Part shown: piece after piece, positions 63,719-64,000 of the stretch | Position numbering within the stretch: position 1 is the stretch's first letter | Layout of the letters: every line of letters starts with the position of its first letter | DNA from: Hyphomicrobium sp. | GTDB taxonomy: Bacteria > Pseudomonadota > Alphaproteobacteria > Rhizobiales > Hyphomicrobiaceae | Assembly: GCA_013141015.1 (NCBI GenBank) | Contig: JABFRT010000046.1 | Coordinates: 1-64,000, forward strand | DNA length: 64,000 nucleotides | Direction: 5' to 3' | Position numbers and translations under genes: made by a program | The notes under the pieces: generated by a model | Database searches by the model: none | Told to the model about the DNA's origin: nothing | The model's input: only the letters and a program-made list of their open reading frames with translations

Positions 63719-64000
63719 ATGCGACACGCGGCACCCGCGCGCCCAATTGAATGGGCAACTTTAATCCGTACTGCAGTGCGGTCTAGAACGCTATGGGCCC
63801 TTGGTCGCCTATGCACAGGGATTTGGGCGGCGGCCTTGGTTCTTCCGGTCCCTTCCGCACGGGCTGACACTGCGGGGTGCACGGTTGTGCTCTGTCTGGC
63901 CAATCCCGCCGGGTGGGCTTCGGTTGGGGAATGCGTGGCACCGGTCACTGCATATTTTCGTAGCATTCGCCGCAAGTTCCGGCCGCCGCATTGCGCGGAG
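63719..64000 (+). CDS. exported Cys-rich protein, partial, TrbM-like (conjugation-type)
   Basis: The frame is open for 94 codons to the end of the window with no stop. GGAGG at 63706-63710 is 8 bases before ATG 63719. The N-terminal ~49 residues end in a signal-peptide-like stretch (LCTGIWAAALVLPVPSARA). The mature part reads CTVVLCLANPAGW, GECVAPVTAYFRSIRRKF and PPHC. The CxxxLCL...EC...PPxC pattern resembles small Cys-rich periplasmic conjugation proteins such as TrbM. The family call is tentative and the 3' end is missing. Confidence 0.6.
   Translation, partial: MRHAAPARPIEWATLIRTAVRSRTLWALGRLCTGIWAAALVLPVPSARADTAGCTVVLCLANPAGWASVGECVAPVTAYFRSIRRKFRPPHCAE

Noticed and set aside
63532-63975. 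Minus-strand 147-codon frame at the window end
   Set aside because: Its sequence looks like high-GC noise; the plus-strand frame from 63719 has a strong ribosome binding site, a signal peptide and a Cys pattern.

Overview
The window looks like the chromosome of an alphaproteobacterium, probably of the Hyphomicrobiales (Rhizobiales). The reasons are the high-GC genes, the two-subunit glycyl-tRNA synthetase next to an S49 peptidase, the order obgE / proB-proA-nadD-rsfS-rlmH, the phoR-pstSCAB-phoU-phoB block, and three signature enzymes of the ethylmalonyl-CoA pathway (ecm, ccr, mcd). All names come from reading motifs and gene order; no database search was run.

Region by region. 1-9,600: S49 peptidase, glyQ and glyS separated by an AT-richer autoinhibited Fic gene with its own repeat-rich upstream region, then an Mrp-DUF971 fusion and mobA/mobB. 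9,600-17,000: an accessory-looking stretch with a 16-bp tandem repeat, a polysaccharide flippase broken by two compensating frameshifts, small secreted proteins, a D,D-carboxypeptidase, duplicated hairpins next to tRNA-Leu(CAA), an RTX metalloprotease, and four tandem paralogous small membrane proteins. 17,000-31,300: ecm, ccr and mcd with a cobalamin-binding-type protein, an SDR and a BciB-like iron-sulfur flavoprotein. 29,900-37,800: the complete phosphate regulon core. 37,850-47,500: a conserved housekeeping block (rlmH, rsfS, nadD, proA, proB, obgE, rpmA, rplU), interrupted by a BT1-type transporter and followed by an Ntn-hydrolase gene.

From tRNA-Ser(CGA) at 47,547 to the end of the window the sequence reads as an integrated mobile island. 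It has a P4-type tyrosine integrase just downstream of the tRNA, an AraC regulator whose 5' end is split by a complete IS21-family element (2,070 bp, with 5-bp target duplications), a divergent cupin gene, a seven-gene operon, an AlpA-type regulator, a winged-helix protein, and at the very edge the start of a Cys-rich exported protein resembling conjugation proteins. The right end of the island lies outside the window.

The most interesting object is the seven-gene operon at 53,306-62,665. It encodes a class I HMG-CoA-reductase-like enzyme, a UbiA prenyltransferase, a dikinase with rifampin-phosphotransferase-like domain order, a BtaA-like aminocarboxypropyl transferase (DUF3419), a phytol/dolichol-kinase-like membrane protein, a GNAT protein and an AMP-forming acyl ligase. 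Six genes overlap their neighbour by four bases. Together they look like one pathway that makes, activates and attaches an isoprenoid or acyl alcohol to a lipid-like acceptor. I know of no described pathway with this set, but novelty was not checked by search.
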